Shown here in pieces: positions 20,205 through 30,647 of a stretch of 64,000 bases of DNA. How positions within the stretch are numbered: position 1 is the first letter of the stretch; each line of letters begins with the position of its first letter. Both the position numbers and the translations under genes were made by a program. The stretch lies in assembly GCA_022606425.2 (NCBI GenBank), contig JAHDVF020000009.1, positions 62,001-126,000 of the forward strand, written 5' to 3'. The notes below the pieces were generated by a model, which worked only from the letters and a program-made list of their open reading frames with translations, had not been told where the DNA came from and did no database searches. The stretch comes from Lepidostoma basale (lineage: Eukaryota; Arthropoda; Insecta; Trichoptera; Lepidostomatidae).

Positions 20205-20680
20205 CATATATTTAGAATAATTACACTTGATTTTATGGGCACGCCCGGCTTCAGCAGCTCGTTGGGAATAAAATTCTACCAAGAAATTTATAGGAAATAA
20301 CATTAGTATTATAAAATTATAAAACATTCGTCACAAAAGAGAACACTACATTTACAAGTATATAATTACAATAAACTGAATAATATTATCAAAATAAAAA
20401 TTAAAAAAAGAATTTTTGTAGAAAGAAAATAACAAGAAAATAAGAATAACCACAGTGAAACTGAGTTAGTGTAGGTAAGCAGAGTGAAATATAATTACGT
20501 AGCAGCAAAATTTAACTAAAAAATATATTTTCTCATGATTTTTGATTCCATATAGTACACGTTTTCATATATTTCATGTAATTAACAATTGGTATATACT
20601 GTAAAAATTATGAATGAAGCCAAGGCGCATTTGTATGATCTATCGACAGTTCGCAATGTCTCAGTAAGGCAAAATATGTA
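20205..20680. other. Unassigned AT-rich DNA
   Basis: No repeat match or coding frame is recognised. Confidence 0.3.
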
Positions 20681-20682
20681 AT

Positions 20683-20738
20683 TTCCATAAAATATAATAA
20701 AACTTCTAGAAAAGAGACGTTTTCGTTCGCATTATGTT
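20683..20738 (+). repeat. Family i arm fragment
   Basis: CATAAAATATAATAAAACTT, then CTAGAAAAGAGACGTTTTCG, matches the middle of a family i arm. It stops at the next LINE fragment. Confidence 0.65.
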
Positions 20739-20744
20739 TTTCAT

Positions 20745-20930
20745 ATCCGCCTACTTACGTTACCGATATTTAATATTTGATTGATTTTACCCTGAAACGT
20801 TTTCCTCGGCCTTCCTTTATTTCATGCTTCCGTCGTCGTTTACGTATTCTTTCTTCACCATTCTATCTTCATTAATTCTTTCCTTGTATCCAAATCATCT
20901 CAACGACTCGTTCATTCTTATATTTGAAAA
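20745..20930 (-). mobile_element. RTE-like LINE fragment, decayed
   Basis: On the minus strand the order ERVV-type coding (SLRxFGYKER, RMVKKEYVN, RPRKTFQG, INQILNIG) is visible through several indels. Both ends of the conserved region are missing. Confidence 0.6.
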
Positions 20931-21169
20931 AACTGTCTGAATAGGTAAAGCGTGACATTATTAAAAACATTTGTATAACTAACTAACTTACTTTATAATA
21001 TACGCTTATTTAAATTCAAATTATGAAATAAATTCAAAATTAGTTTCAACCCTCAAAATATTCACGGAAGTAAAGATTTTCTACCCTTTATAAACTTGTT
21101 TCACTGTTTTACATCATTAACTTATTGAACGCTAAGGCATTAACACTGTGGAATTCCGTAGTAATAGAC

Positions 21170-21272
21170 TTAGGAAATTGAAAAAACTTTATTTAATCCA
21201 CTATTTAATAGTGGATTAAACAAAATTTTCAATTTCTTAAGTATTTTACATCATTGTTCAAGAAACAGTAAA
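21170..21272. repeat. Perfect AT-rich hairpin joined to a family i end
   Basis: AAATTGAAAAAACTTTATTTAATCCACTA-type arms at 21178-21206 and 21210-21238 mirror each other almost completely. TACATCATTGTTCAAGAAAC then follows, the outer end of family i. Confidence 0.65.
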
Positions 21273-21274
21273 AA

Positions 21275-22250
21275 AGATGCTGGTATATATTTGTTCTATC
21301 AAAGATCAATTGTGTGACAACTTTCACTATTGATAACAATTTATCCTATTAAGTTTTTATGTTCTTGATTGTTTTTCCCGCTAACACTTACATTATAAAT
21401 AAAATACGTGAGGATTATAGTGTAAGTGTATAAAATTCACCCGGAAGGTACACAAGTCCGATTGCATGCACTGCAGAAATATGTTTGCCTGTTTGCACGA
21501 AGAGCGAGTCAACAAAGAGTATTGGACGACGGGAAGAACGATCAGGGGGAGTGACGGAGCAGAACATGGCGGGAAACGTGAGATGTTATTGGATAAAAAA
21601 ACACACACGCCCTGCGCTTAAAAAACAACACCGGAATCGTATAATCGAAAGGGGAAGAAATAAATTGAAAAAACGTACTCACATGATGCATTTATCATAA
21701 TATTACGAAGATATTTTGATGTTTTATAAGAAAAACAAAGGAAAGGTTTTTTTTCAAGTGTACATTTTTGTGGTCTTACTTGTAAACAAGTAAAAAAAAA
21801 AAAAAAATACATCTGACGCGAAAAAAGTAATCTCAAAAGGTATCAATATTTAATAATTTATTTTATGATGGTTTGATGTTAAAACAGATATTTCTTGAAT
21901 CGATTAATATTTAAAACATATTTTTAAAGTGTTCACGAACAATATATTATCACTTCTGGAAAGAGTACCACCACACTGATGTCGACGTATTTGGGATCCT
22001 TCTGTAGTATGTTGTTTCTTATCATATAATCATAATTAGACTATTTTTATAGCGCTGTTTTCGTGAATAACTCACCTAAAGGGTGCTTAATGTTGTTCCA
22101 TAAAATCTTATTATTGCTATTTTTATTAAACTGTTTTATGTCTAGATGAGTAACTTAAATTTTGTAAAATTACCTTGAACAACATACAAAATAACGAAGG
22201 GCATGGCGATATCGTGATAAAACCAAAAATGAAAGAATAGTTTTAGACAA
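21275..22250. other. Unassigned stretch
   Basis: A GC-richer part at 21420-21640 has overlapping open frames on both strands with no recognised motif. A poly-A run of 15 lies at 21793-21807. The rest is AT-rich. Confidence 0.3.
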
Positions 22251-22257
22251 AAAAGGA

Positions 22258-22390
22258 CAGACGTGGCACGATCAAATCAGTCTATATTAAGTCATAGAAA
22301 TTGAAGTGCCTGCATGCGCAATATATGAATGTTGAGAAGTATGTTAGGAAAAGAACAGTGTGACGGTCCATTCCTTCTTCCTACCCAACA
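22258..22390 (+). mobile_element. RTE-like LINE fragment with internal deletion
   Basis: ACGTGGCACGATCAAATCA (TWHDQI) is followed closely by a worn NRSACMRNI-like block, NVEK and VRKRTV, then a SILxSYP-like end without the GETA tail. Several small deletions are needed to align it. Confidence 0.6.
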
Positions 22391-22399
22391 AACTAACAA

Positions 22400-22830
22400 A
22401 GAGCATGGTTATAATAATAATATGTAGAAATCTATGGTCTTGTACAATTATACGAGTATATAAAATGGCAAAAACTTTACTCATATTACTTTGGCTTAGT
22501 ATCAAATAAACTCTTTCAAAGTCGCATGTTTTCATATTGGTTCAATAACAAATTTACTTCCTCAGTAGGCAGAGTTATTCCTTTGATATGGAATGATTAT
22601 ATGATTCCTATTCTAGTTGAATACCAAATACAACTCATATTGACATTTTCAAACGGCAGTGATGGACAATAGACATTATCATCGAAAAGAGTTATACACT
22701 TGAAAATTGAATTCCTTTCAAGGGAACCATTAACAAAATTACAAAATATGAAATATACATAGAATAAAGCACCTTCTATTAACACGAAAATGTAAACAGA
22801 AAAATGTAAAAACACACATTGAAAATAATT
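22400..22830. other. Unassigned AT-rich DNA
   Basis: Open frames of 63-72 codons on the minus strand are not recognised. No repeat match. Confidence 0.3.
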
Positions 22831-22835
22831 AATTT

Positions 22836-22895
22836 ATTGTTGTTTAAACAATGATGTAAAACTCCTCATTAAATATTTCGTATTTCAAAATAAAA
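22836..22895 (+). repeat. Family i outer end
   Basis: TTATTGTTGTTTAAACAATG then ATGTAAAACTCCTCATTAAA matches the terminal hairpin and outer arm of family i. Confidence 0.6.
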
Positions 22896-23162
22896 TGTTC
22901 AAATACGTTTTCCTCTAAATCATTTGTTTATTTTTCTCCTTAATTATATATTTACTTGGTAAAGTACACTTAGCATTTTTAAGGCAATTAATTTCGAAGA
23001 CAGAAGTTACGTATACAAATGGAGCTATCGAGTTGTTTAAGCAGGTCTTATACAGGGTATATAAATGTCATAATGATAAATATATTTAAATTTGTGTATC
23101 ATTAATTTAAAACAATGTTATTTAAATTTATTAGAAAATCTTTAATAATAATATTAAAAATA

Positions 23163-23272
23163 GCAGAAAATAGTTCATTATTGAGAAGAAGGAATCGGGT
23201 CATGTAAAGGCTTAAACTTATGTCCCCTAGATCAGGATCCAAGCGCTTTGTACCCTTGACCACCACTCGGTT
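23163..23272 (-). mobile_element. SINE-B, diverged
   Basis: Read on the minus strand: GGTGGTCAAGGGTACAAAGC, GGATCCTGATCTAGGGGAC, then CCTTCTTCTCAATAATGAAC. The B box is damaged. It is the oldest SINE-B seen here. Confidence 0.65.
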
Positions 23273-23274
23273 AT

Positions 23275-23750
23275 TTCAAATTCATTTAATTACAAGGTAT
23301 GGCCAAAAGATTTGTTTATTTTTTCTAAAGCAACGATACAAAGCTCCATATTGAGCATTTAATAATTACGAAAACATACATTTTCAAGATGTTTTGCTTT
23401 GTTATATGGTTGTGATATGTCTATCCTTGAAGGGATGATAAAACAAAACGATGTCGTGAGAGAAAAAAAAATTACTTACACCAAATAAATGCCGTACTAT
23501 ATATGTGTATACCTTGATTGAACTAGATAGTATAAGTTGATTACAATTACTCGTATTAGGTAATACAATAACAAATTATAAATAATGTATGACATATGTT
23601 TTTTAGTTTTAATCCACTTTGTTACTCTAAATTCGAGCGGTTACGACAGCAAGCTATTTACTTCTGTTCTATCCATCAGAATATGGCAATGAGCTGCCGA
23701 ATCGAGTTGCTAAACTAGAAGAACGGGCGGAATAAAATTTTATATAACTT
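23275..23750. other. Unassigned AT-rich DNA
   Basis: No coding frame or repeat match. The CG-containing part at 23620-23730 is unique in the window. Confidence 0.3.
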
Positions 23751-23754
23751 AATA

Positions 23755-24490
23755 TATAACATAAAGTTATTTATTGTTTCTAGAACAATGATGTAAAACT
23801 ACGTATTAAATAATTAATACGAATGAAAACGTATAATTTCTCGAAGTTTTATTATATTTGAATGACATGTTTCGCCCTTCTAAGGCATTATCAAATGTGA
23901 TGAAATTTCAGCTCGTTACTGTTTATATACTCGTACATATAATTAGATATATAATTAGATTGAAAGAACTGTTGATTCTGCACTGTATTTATTTCACATT
24001 TCAGATGCAGAAGAGAATAATACATCGATTGAGTCTACGCACACAGAATAGCGATTTTTTTATATATAATACTTAGAATCATTAGTCACCTTAAAATATA
24101 TAAAATTATTTGTAAACAATTTGTAAGAAGATGTTTTTCTTAGAAAGACTTTATTTCGTTCCACCTCAAATAACTTAATTTTGAGTTATATAATATCATT
24201 TAGTATCCCCTAACTATGTAATCATTGTCATAAAATTTCTCAACGAATTCCAAGAAACAGTTTCCAATATTTCTGGACCTACCCAAATAATTATTTGTTA
24301 AAAATGTATACAGTCACATCAATTTTCGTTAATTACCACATTCTGGTCCATTTACTAGTGTATATAAAACAGCAACGAGCTGAAATTTCGTCACACTTGA
24401 TAATGCTTTTGAAGAGCGAAACATGTCATTCCCATAAAATATAATAAAACTTCTAGAAAACTGACGTTTTCATTCGTATTAATTATTTAT
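23755..24490. repeat. Family i inverted repeat with both long arms and a 420-bp centre
   Basis: The left arm (23757-23935) and right arm (24355-24490) mirror each other out to GTATATAAAACAGCAACGAG. The right arm reads TTGATAA, T, GCTTTTGAAGAGC, GAAAC, AT, GTC (24397-24427). The fifth-to-seventh core bases are UAA instead of NGA, so the hammerhead-like core is probably inactive in this family. The centre (23936-24354) is AT-rich, with no coding signal. This copy defines the fullest arm length for the family. Confidence 0.75.
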
Positions 24491-24494
24491 CAAA

Positions 24495-25070
24495 AAGATT
24501 TTTTCAATATGTACAATCAACTTCAACCAACAAATTTTTAGTAACCGACAATTAATATATATATGTTTGTAAAGGGTTGTTTTCAAACAGTGTTTAAAAT
24601 AAAGTTCTTATATCGACAAAAGTAAAAAGTTCGAAAATATTTTAATCCGGTTGAAATTCAAACGCTCTTCTATTTTCCGTTAAGTTTCATTATTCGAGTT
24701 TGTTTCGGATCTCAAGTCGAAGTTCAAAAGAAAAAGTATCCGTGTTTAAATCGAAGTTAACCTGAACTAAATCGTGACAAGTCCGACCCGGGACATTACC
24801 TAGCGGCAATGATGGAATGTCAGTTAATAGGCCGTGAACCCGGCAAGGCTGCTCGCGAATCCGGGAAGACGATTCCAGAATCCGCGAAGGTAATTTGGAA
24901 TGAAGTAAACTCAAAGAAATAAAAAAATAAACAAAAAACATAAAATAGTTATGAATAACCCCTAAATTTTTAATAACATTTAACGCTAAATATCTTACAA
25001 TATACATATATAACTCTTTATAAGCTTTTATGAATTATTTTACATAATATAAATCATTTAACAATGAAAC
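24495..25070. other. Unassigned stretch, GC-richer core 24650-24910
   Basis: A 105-codon minus frame (24690-25007) has no recognised domain. The core is unique in the window. Confidence 0.3.
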
Positions 25071-25074
25071 AGTA

Positions 25075-25350
25075 GTGAGATTCTCAACACCTACGGTGGG
25101 CTGGCCATGTGGAAAGAATGCCAGAGGGTAGAACAACACAAATTATATCCAAATGGTTGCCCCGCGAAAAGAGACCAAGAGGCAGACCGAGGAAAAGATG
25201 GACGGATTGCGTGGAAGAAGATTGAGAGAAAATGGAAGGAACTGGGTAATGGAGAGAGATGGCCAGAGACAGAAGTCAGTGGAGGACCGTTGTGGGGAAG
25301 GCCAAGTCCCACACCGGGAAGTAGCGCCGAGAAAAGAAATGAATGATGAA
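25075..25350 (+). mobile_element. LINE-G 3' end
   Basis: The plus strand encodes LRWAGHVERMPEGRTTQIIS, then PREKRPRGRPRKRWTDCVEED and, after frame changes, a block ending VGGGQVPHREVAPRKE-like. It closes with GGAAGTAGCGCCGAGAAA and a GAATGATGAA tail. The nucleotide end (CCAAGTCCCACACCGGGA) recurs at 27.1 kb and, altered, at 29.4 kb. It has the GHVxRM ... RGRPRKRW architecture of LINE post-RT regions. Two apparent overlapping 68- and 79-codon frames are pieces of this one decayed ORF. Confidence 0.75.
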
Positions 25351-25574
25351 TATAAATAACTATATAATATAAATTCTTGTTTATCTTACATGATATAAAT
25401 GATTATGTAAAATAATAATATAAATCCGCCCCACCCTTGAATAAGAAGAGACCAAATGATTATCATGGATCTTGTCGTTAAAATGACGTTTACTTTTGAG
25501 GTTAGATGGAAACATTTGAATATTGAAATTTTAATGAAAATGGCATAATTTTCGAGAAATGAAGGGTTTATTAA

Positions 25575-25749
25575 AATTCAGTATTGGCCACGCGAGGAGA
25601 CGGAGAAATCGACGTGCGTGCATGACACAATGTTTGAAAGTTGAAAAAGCAAGAGCAGTATGTCAAGAAAGAAAAGTTTGACAGTCCATTCTTTCTGTCC
25701 ATTCATTCTTCTTCGGGGAGATGGCGTGTTGGTTAGTTAGTTAATTTAA
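25575..25749 (+). mobile_element. RTE-like LINE 3' end, plus member of tail-to-tail pair 1
   Basis: GGCCACGCGAGGAGACGGAG (GHARRRRNRRAC), a worn CMTQCLKVEKARAVCQER block, and FFGEMAC-like residues lead to the tail GGTTAGTTAGTTAA. Several in-frame changes and a TGA replace conserved residues. Confidence 0.7.
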
Positions 25750-25751
25750 CT

Positions 25752-26068
25752 AATAAACTAACTAACCATCACGCCGTTTACCCGGAGGGATAGGCAGAGA
25801 GGATTGACCGCCATGTCGTTCTGTTTTAACATACCTCTCTTGCTTCCTCCACATTCATACATCGTAATATGCACGTTTGTCGATTTTCCCGACTTCGAAT
25901 GTGACCGCCTTTCAGTATTTGATTGATTTGGTAATGCCATGCTTTCCTTTATCTTCCACGACTTCTCTTTTCACTCACATTGCTTGTATACAACATTTTA
26001 ACCATTTTTTTTCTCGTCCATTCATTCCATATGTCCAAACCATCTAAAAGAATCGTTTTTTAATATAT
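25752..26068 (-). mobile_element. RTE-like LINE 3' end, minus member of tail-to-tail pair 1
   Basis: The CTAACTAACCATCACGCCG start is the mirrored tail. The minus strand then covers GETA, SILSAYP, EEARE, GHIRSRKNRQ, DQINQILKG and KGSLRWFGHMERM, with frameshifts. Its tail is only about ten bases from that of the plus-strand copy at 25575-25749. Confidence 0.75.
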
Positions 26069-26184
26069 TTACGTTAGTTAATATTTTTACAATATGAGAT
26101 CGTTTTAAACAATCTGTTGAAAAGAGAGTTACCTAAACGTTTATTGAATTTAAATAATAATTTAATTACTTTACTCGTACACAT

Positions 26185-26585
26185 AATAACACACGGAATA
26201 ATGACATACGGAATCGAAGCAAGAGCAGACACTGTCAGAACCAAACATCTCTTAAGAGTAGCAGAAATGAGAACATTGCGACCTATTGTGGGGAGATATA
26301 TATACCCTTAGAGATAGGATACCCAATGAAGAAATTCGCAAATCCTGCAAAATTGAAGACATAGTGAGATGGAGTAGGCAAAGAAGACGATTCTGGAGGG
26401 ACCATATCGAGAGAAAGGATCCAGCAAGAATTCCTAATATCGTGATACACGAGACTCCAGAGGGTCGTCAACCACCAGGACGACCACCAAAGAGATGGAG
26501 AGAAGGCTGGTCGTCTTCATCACAGGAATAAAGTTGATATCCTCGATAAGAGATCGTAAGATCTACAATCAGAAGAAGAAGAAGA
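26185..26585 (+). mobile_element. LINE-D 3' end with (GAA)n tail
   Basis: The coding order is HGIMTYGIEARADT, LRVAEMRTLRPIVGR, then after a -1 shift near 26305 TLRDRIPNEEIRKSCKIED, RRRFWRDHIERKDP, PPGRPPKRWREGW. It stops at 26529 and the tail is AGAAGAAGAAGAAG. It is the best LINE-D copy in the window. YGIEA is the equivalent of the YGSEA/YGCET motif of the other LINE families. Confidence 0.8.
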
Positions 26586-26589
26586 CTCG

Positions 26590-27140
26590 TACACAAAATT
26601 ATTATCAACTTAGCGCATTTCTCCATGCACTGTTTGTGGAAACACAGCCTACGGGGCGAACCCGGGTAGACTATTACGCGGCCGTCACTTGGGCGAGACT
26701 TGAATACTTCGCTGGGCGAAATGTACCGGAAACTAAGCCGACTCTTGCCCTTAACCGTTTGATGAATAAGGGCGGGGGTGAAACTAACCGAGGGAGGTTT
26801 CTTTTATTTTTATTATTTTTTGATTCGGTGGTTTTAAAATGACCGGAAGAATCTCGCAGTGAGTTTTCTTACGTGGAAAAGAATAATGATTATTGCTGGA
26901 AAATCCTGAATCGTAAAAACCCCATTAAAATAACTCAAATTAAGGGGGATAAAACTGTTTCATGTAATTGTTATTAAAGCATCGTAACACGATTTTTTGA
27001 ATTGCCTTTTTTATTCAATATAATAGCTAATAACCTTCCATATTAACCTTTCTTAAATTCTTCCAACATCAGACTGATAGAATTTTTATGATCTGATTCT
27101 AATTTTAAATTTAAAAAAAAAATACTAATATTAACCCCAA
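26590..27140. other. Unassigned stretch, GC-richer core 26620-26800
   Basis: A frame open from 26495 to 26842 begins inside the LINE and continues into unique sequence without a recognised domain. The rest is AT-rich. Confidence 0.3.
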
Positions 27141-27141
27141 T

Positions 27142-27256
27142 AAAATGGCCAGGCACAGAAGTCAGTGGAGGACCGTTGTGGAGGAGGCCAAGTCCCACAC
27201 CGGGATGTAGCGCCGAGAAATGATGAATATTGATGATGATGAATGATGAACCCCAA
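27142..27256 (+). mobile_element. LINE-G extreme 3' end
   Basis: AATGGCCAGGCACAGAAGTC through CCACACCGGGATGTAGCGCC matches 25259-25335, followed by a (GAT/GAA)-type tail (GATGATGATGAATGATGAA). It is a short 5'-truncated copy. Confidence 0.75.
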
Positions 27257-27384
27257 TAAAAAAAAAACACAATACTGAACATGTGTTTTTTCTTCTTTAA
27301 TAAAGAATATATATATTTTTTAAATATTTTGTACAATAAAATCGTAAATTTAATTACAAAAAATAAATTTAAATACTAAGTTTA

Positions 27385-27800
27385 TACACTAAGAAGGATG
27401 TGTGGAAAAACAATGTATGATAGAATATCAAATGACGAAGTAAGAAAGGAATGTAAAGCGGATGAATGCGTGATAAATAAAATCAAGAAAGGGTCACTAA
27501 GATGGTTTGTACATTTGGAACGAATGGATGAGAGAAGAATGGTTAAAAAAGATTTATATACAAGTAGTGTGAATGGAAAAAGAAGTCGAGGAAGGCCAAG
27601 GAAGACATGGCACGACCAAATTAATTAATTGCTGAAAGGCGGCCATGTTCGAAGTAGAAACAATCGACAAGCGTGCATGTCACGATGTGTAAATGTAGAA
27701 GAGGCGAGAGAGTTTTGTCAGGATAGAAAAATGTGGCGATACATCCTCTCTGCCTACCCCTCCCGGGAAACGGCGTGTTGGTTAGTTAGTTAGTTAGTAA
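27385..27800 (+). mobile_element. RTE-like LINE 3' end, plus member of tail-to-tail pair 2
   Basis: It starts at RRMCGKTMYDRI and continues NDEVRKECKADE, IKKGSLRWFVHLERMDE, SSVNGKRSRGRPRKTWHDQIN. A TAA then replaces Q (27628), and the conserved region continues to GETA and the tail GGTTAGTTAGTTAGTTAGT. One stop codon separates it from an otherwise long open frame. Confidence 0.8.
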
Positions 27801-27851
27801 ATTTATATAAATATTGTTTGCAAATGTTTAACACATTGTAGTTGTAAACAT

Positions 27852-28096
27852 AAACTAACTAACTAACCATCACGTCGTCTCCCCGAAGGGGTAGGCAGAA
27901 AGAATGGACTGCGACACTTTTCTTTCCTGACATATTTCTCTCGCTTCCTCGACATTCGTACATCGTGTCATGCGCGCTTGTCGATTTCTCTGTTTCCTCA
28001 CATGGCCGACATTCAATATTTGATTTATTTGATCGTGCCACGTTTTCCTCGGTCTTCCTCTATTTCTGGTTCCATTTACATCGTTAACATATAATA
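27852..28096 (-). mobile_element. RTE-like LINE 3' end, minus member of tail-to-tail pair 2
   Basis: On the minus strand an 81-codon frame runs VNDVNGTRNRGRPRKTW, HDQINQI, GHVRKQRNRQARMTRC, EEAREICQER, SILSAYPFGETT. The tail faces that of the plus-strand copy 50 bp away. It belongs to the NGTRNRG subfamily, unlike its partner (NGKRSRG), so the pair is two separate insertions. Confidence 0.8.
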
Positions 28097-28099
28097 TAA

Positions 28100-28525
28100 T
28101 AACATATGTAAACATAACAATTAAATATCTTGATTCATGTGTACATTTTATAGAAATAAAGTAACGTTTTTAAAGCTACCCGTTTTCACACGGTTAACCC
28201 TTTATTCAGGAGCGGAAATGGAAAAGTAACTTCCGGTAAAGGTAATGTACGGCCAATGTATAATGTGAAGAGTACGTAGATCTTCCACGACGGCAACTCA
28301 GGCGAATATGGTGCGTAAATTGCTGGAGAACGGTGGGACTGTAAAAGGGTTGCGGGAAAGTAGTGTGACAAATTATGTATTAGGATCGGTAAAGTAAGGT
28401 TTAAGTCGAAGCATTCAGATTTATTTCGATCTGAGAGGTATCTAAAGGGGATGGAAAAGATCGCAGAGCCTTGCTACCAAAATCTTTGGCGAACATTATG
28501 GAAAATGTGTGAATATTTACACGTG
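28100..28525. other. Unassigned stretch
   Basis: The part at 28170-28480 is GC-richer and unique in the window. A 61-codon minus frame has no recognised motif. Confidence 0.3.
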
Positions 28526-28559
28526 AAAAATTATGTGTTTGGATTTAAAAAATATACTC

Positions 28560-28730
28560 GTATTATATTTCATTCCAATTTTTTTCTAACAATATATGGA
28601 TTCACAATTGAATAACTTTTGAAAAATATTGTGTTTTCACGACACTTAATTACGCTTTTCACAAAAAAACTTTAAATATTATATTGAAGAAGGACGTCTA
28701 CGGTCCGCAATATATTTTTTTTCCCTTTAT
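28560..28730 (+). repeat. Family c-like arm, decayed
   Basis: At 28684 the plus strand reads TTGAAGA, A, GGAC-GTCTAC-GGTCC, G, CAATATATT. The stem is kept but GAAA is lost. A partial mirrored arm is seen near 28570-28620. Confidence 0.4.
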
Positions 28731-28744
28731 TGGTTTCAAAATAC

Positions 28745-29320
28745 AATGATCCTTGCTGGTGATTATCTCAAGGATGAATGACTATGTAGTTATTTAAAAA
28801 AATTATTTCTATATTATGAGTTTACTTTCAATTCTACAGAGCTAGTTCAGTCAAGTTCACGGGTACATGGGCTATCTATATATGTTCCGACATTCGCCTT
28901 ACAGCTGAGGAAAATATGGAAAGCCTCAACCGGAACATTTAGGATACGACTAAGGGGAGAATAAAAAGATGTTCGAAAATGTTTATTGTATAAGAACAAT
29001 TGTGTAATATAGCTTGATATTGTGGATAATCACTGTATTCACAAATATTTCATTTATTTAATGTCTTTGATTTATTAATTCATCTCCTGGAATGTCATTC
29101 GCAAGTTTTGATTTCTAGAGATTTTCGCAAGAATCCGAAACATGTTTATGAAAAGAATTTAAAGAAAGCTGGACACGAGGATAAATAACTTGAAATTCAA
29201 TTATTAAAATCTTATTGGAATTCTTTAGGTTTAGATGTGTTTTTGTGTCGGCACATTCGATTACGAACACCAACACAATCGCTTCGAAACTCGGACTTTC
29301 CAATGAACAACGATTTAGGC
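28745..29320. other. Unassigned stretch
   Basis: The part at 28850-28970 is less AT-rich and unique. Overlapping minus frames at 29115-29420 run over a LINE-G fragment and are not genes. Confidence 0.3.
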
Positions 29321-29324
29321 AACA

Positions 29325-29450
29325 AAAACATAAGGACCAACGATTGGCGGAAACTTGAAAGACCCGGAGAATGGAGAGGAATAGCCAGGACAAGAGCCAG
29401 TGAAAGAGGCAAAATCTCACATGGGGATGTAGCGCCGAGAAGATGAAGAA
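29325..29450 (+). mobile_element. LINE-G 3' fragment
   Basis: ATTGGCGGAAACTTGAAAGA, GGAGAATGGAGAGG and then CACATGGGGATGTAGCGCCG and AGAAGATGAAGAA follow the LINE-G end with many changes. The coding frame corresponds to W..L.RPGEWRGIARTRASER. Confidence 0.6.
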
Positions 29451-29454
29451 AAAT

Positions 29455-29895
29455 TAAGAATATATAATATTATTAAAAAGAGAATATTTTTAAATATATA
29501 CTCGTATACATATTTGTGTGAATATATACTTAAGTATTAGTAGGTACTTAATAAAACGAATTGATGGAATTCGAATAAGAGCATGCACAAGGAATTCAAT
29601 ACACGGAGGAATATTGGAGAATTTACTTAACCGTAGTAAGTTTGACATAATAACAACGCTGTACAGTATGGTACGCATTGTGTTCCTCTACCCTCCCTGT
29701 AACAATTTATTAAGAGCTGGATGATGGAAAATCTCAGAGAATTATTTTTTAAAAGCTTCCCCAAGCATTCGCAATTCTGGTAAAGAGAGTAAAGCCGAGA
29801 TTAATTTGATGTGAAAACCCAAATATATTTAAATCTTCTTGCTGTTGAACACGATACATATTTTTATAAATACGCTGAAATCAAATGATTTTCAC
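29455..29895. other. Unassigned stretch
   Basis: A 68-codon plus frame (29518-29724) is not recognised. It has no repeat match in the window. Confidence 0.3.
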
Positions 29896-29904
29896 TTAAA
29901 CAAA

Positions 29905-30105
29905 CTTAAAGCGTTAACACTACGGAATACGTATGAAAATGTATGTATTCTAGAAGTTTTATTTATTTGATAATGCCTTAGAAGGGAAACTAAAGGCTAA
30001 AGGCGAAACATTTCATTCACATAAAAAACTAAAGCCGAAACATGTCATTCACATCAAATATAATAAAACTTCTAGAAAACAGATGTTTTCATTGGCATTA
30101 CTTTT
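29905..30105. repeat. Inverted-repeat element, family i
   Basis: The left arm ATGAAAATGTATGTATTCTAGAAG faces the right arm ATAATAAAACTTCTAGAAAACAGATG. The middle holds GATAATGCCTTAGAAGGGAA and two consecutive GAAACAT(G/T)TCATTCAC words, meaning the 3' core was duplicated (about 30006 and 30038). Confidence 0.7.
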
Positions 30106-30236
30106 TAATCAAATCAAATCAAACCAGTTTATTTCATCAATAGACATTACAAAATATTTTTTTAAGGCATCCATTGAGAATATGGAATTGCAGATCATTG
30201 TTCAAAAAACAATAAATACTGCGGAATTCCTTAATG

Positions 30237-30478
30237 TTTTTTTTATGTACACAACAGGTCGTTTGAACCCAATTACAGTATACAATTTTTATTTTTTAGC
30301 TATTATATTGATTCTCGTAACATGTGATAGGTAGCCAATCTATCGCCATTTTATTGTCACGTGAATTCTACACCAGACCAAAGACAGTGTGATAATCACA
30401 TTGCCATCGCCGGGAATCGAACCCAGGACCTTCGGCATGGAAGTCAAAGCTCGTAACCACTCTGCCACGAAGGTCGTC
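30237..30478 (-). mobile_element. SINE-A, tail type 1, well preserved
   Basis: Minus-strand order: head GACGACCTTCGTGGCAGAG, A box TGGCAGAGTGG, B box GGTTCGATTCC, then CAGTGTGATTATCACACTGT, AATAAAATGGCGATAGATTG, and the tail GTAATTGGGTTCAAACGACC ending in an A run (T run at 30237-30244). The head (GTGGCAGAGTGGTTACGAGC, TCTGACTT) resembles a serine-type tRNA. Confidence 0.88.
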
Positions 30479-30514
30479 TTGTTAGCTGTTAACTTTTGTC
30501 TCATGTTAACTTTT

Positions 30515-30643
30515 TTATGAATTAAAACACCATTTTTTCCCCTTTTGAGTTCATTTTTCTCGACATGTTTCATGTTTATATCGGTCTCCCGATAGTGAAA
30601 GTGTGATACTTACGAAACATGTCCCGAAAAAACAATGTTTTAA
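30515..30643. repeat. Inverted-repeat element, hammerhead-like family h (diverged)
   Basis: The left arm ATGAATTAAAACACCATTTT and CTTTTGAGTTC face the right arm GAAACATGTCCCGAAAAAAC-AATGTTTTAATTAA. The centre (TCTCCCGATAGTGAAAGTGT) has lost the clean CTGACGA. The right end is cut by the TTAA-flanked MITE. Confidence 0.65.
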
Positions 30644-30647
30644 TTAA

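Noticed and set aside
30410..30478. A functional serine-type tRNA gene
   Set aside because: The head has A and B boxes but no matching acceptor arms, and it is followed by a SINE body and A run. It is a SINE-A copy.
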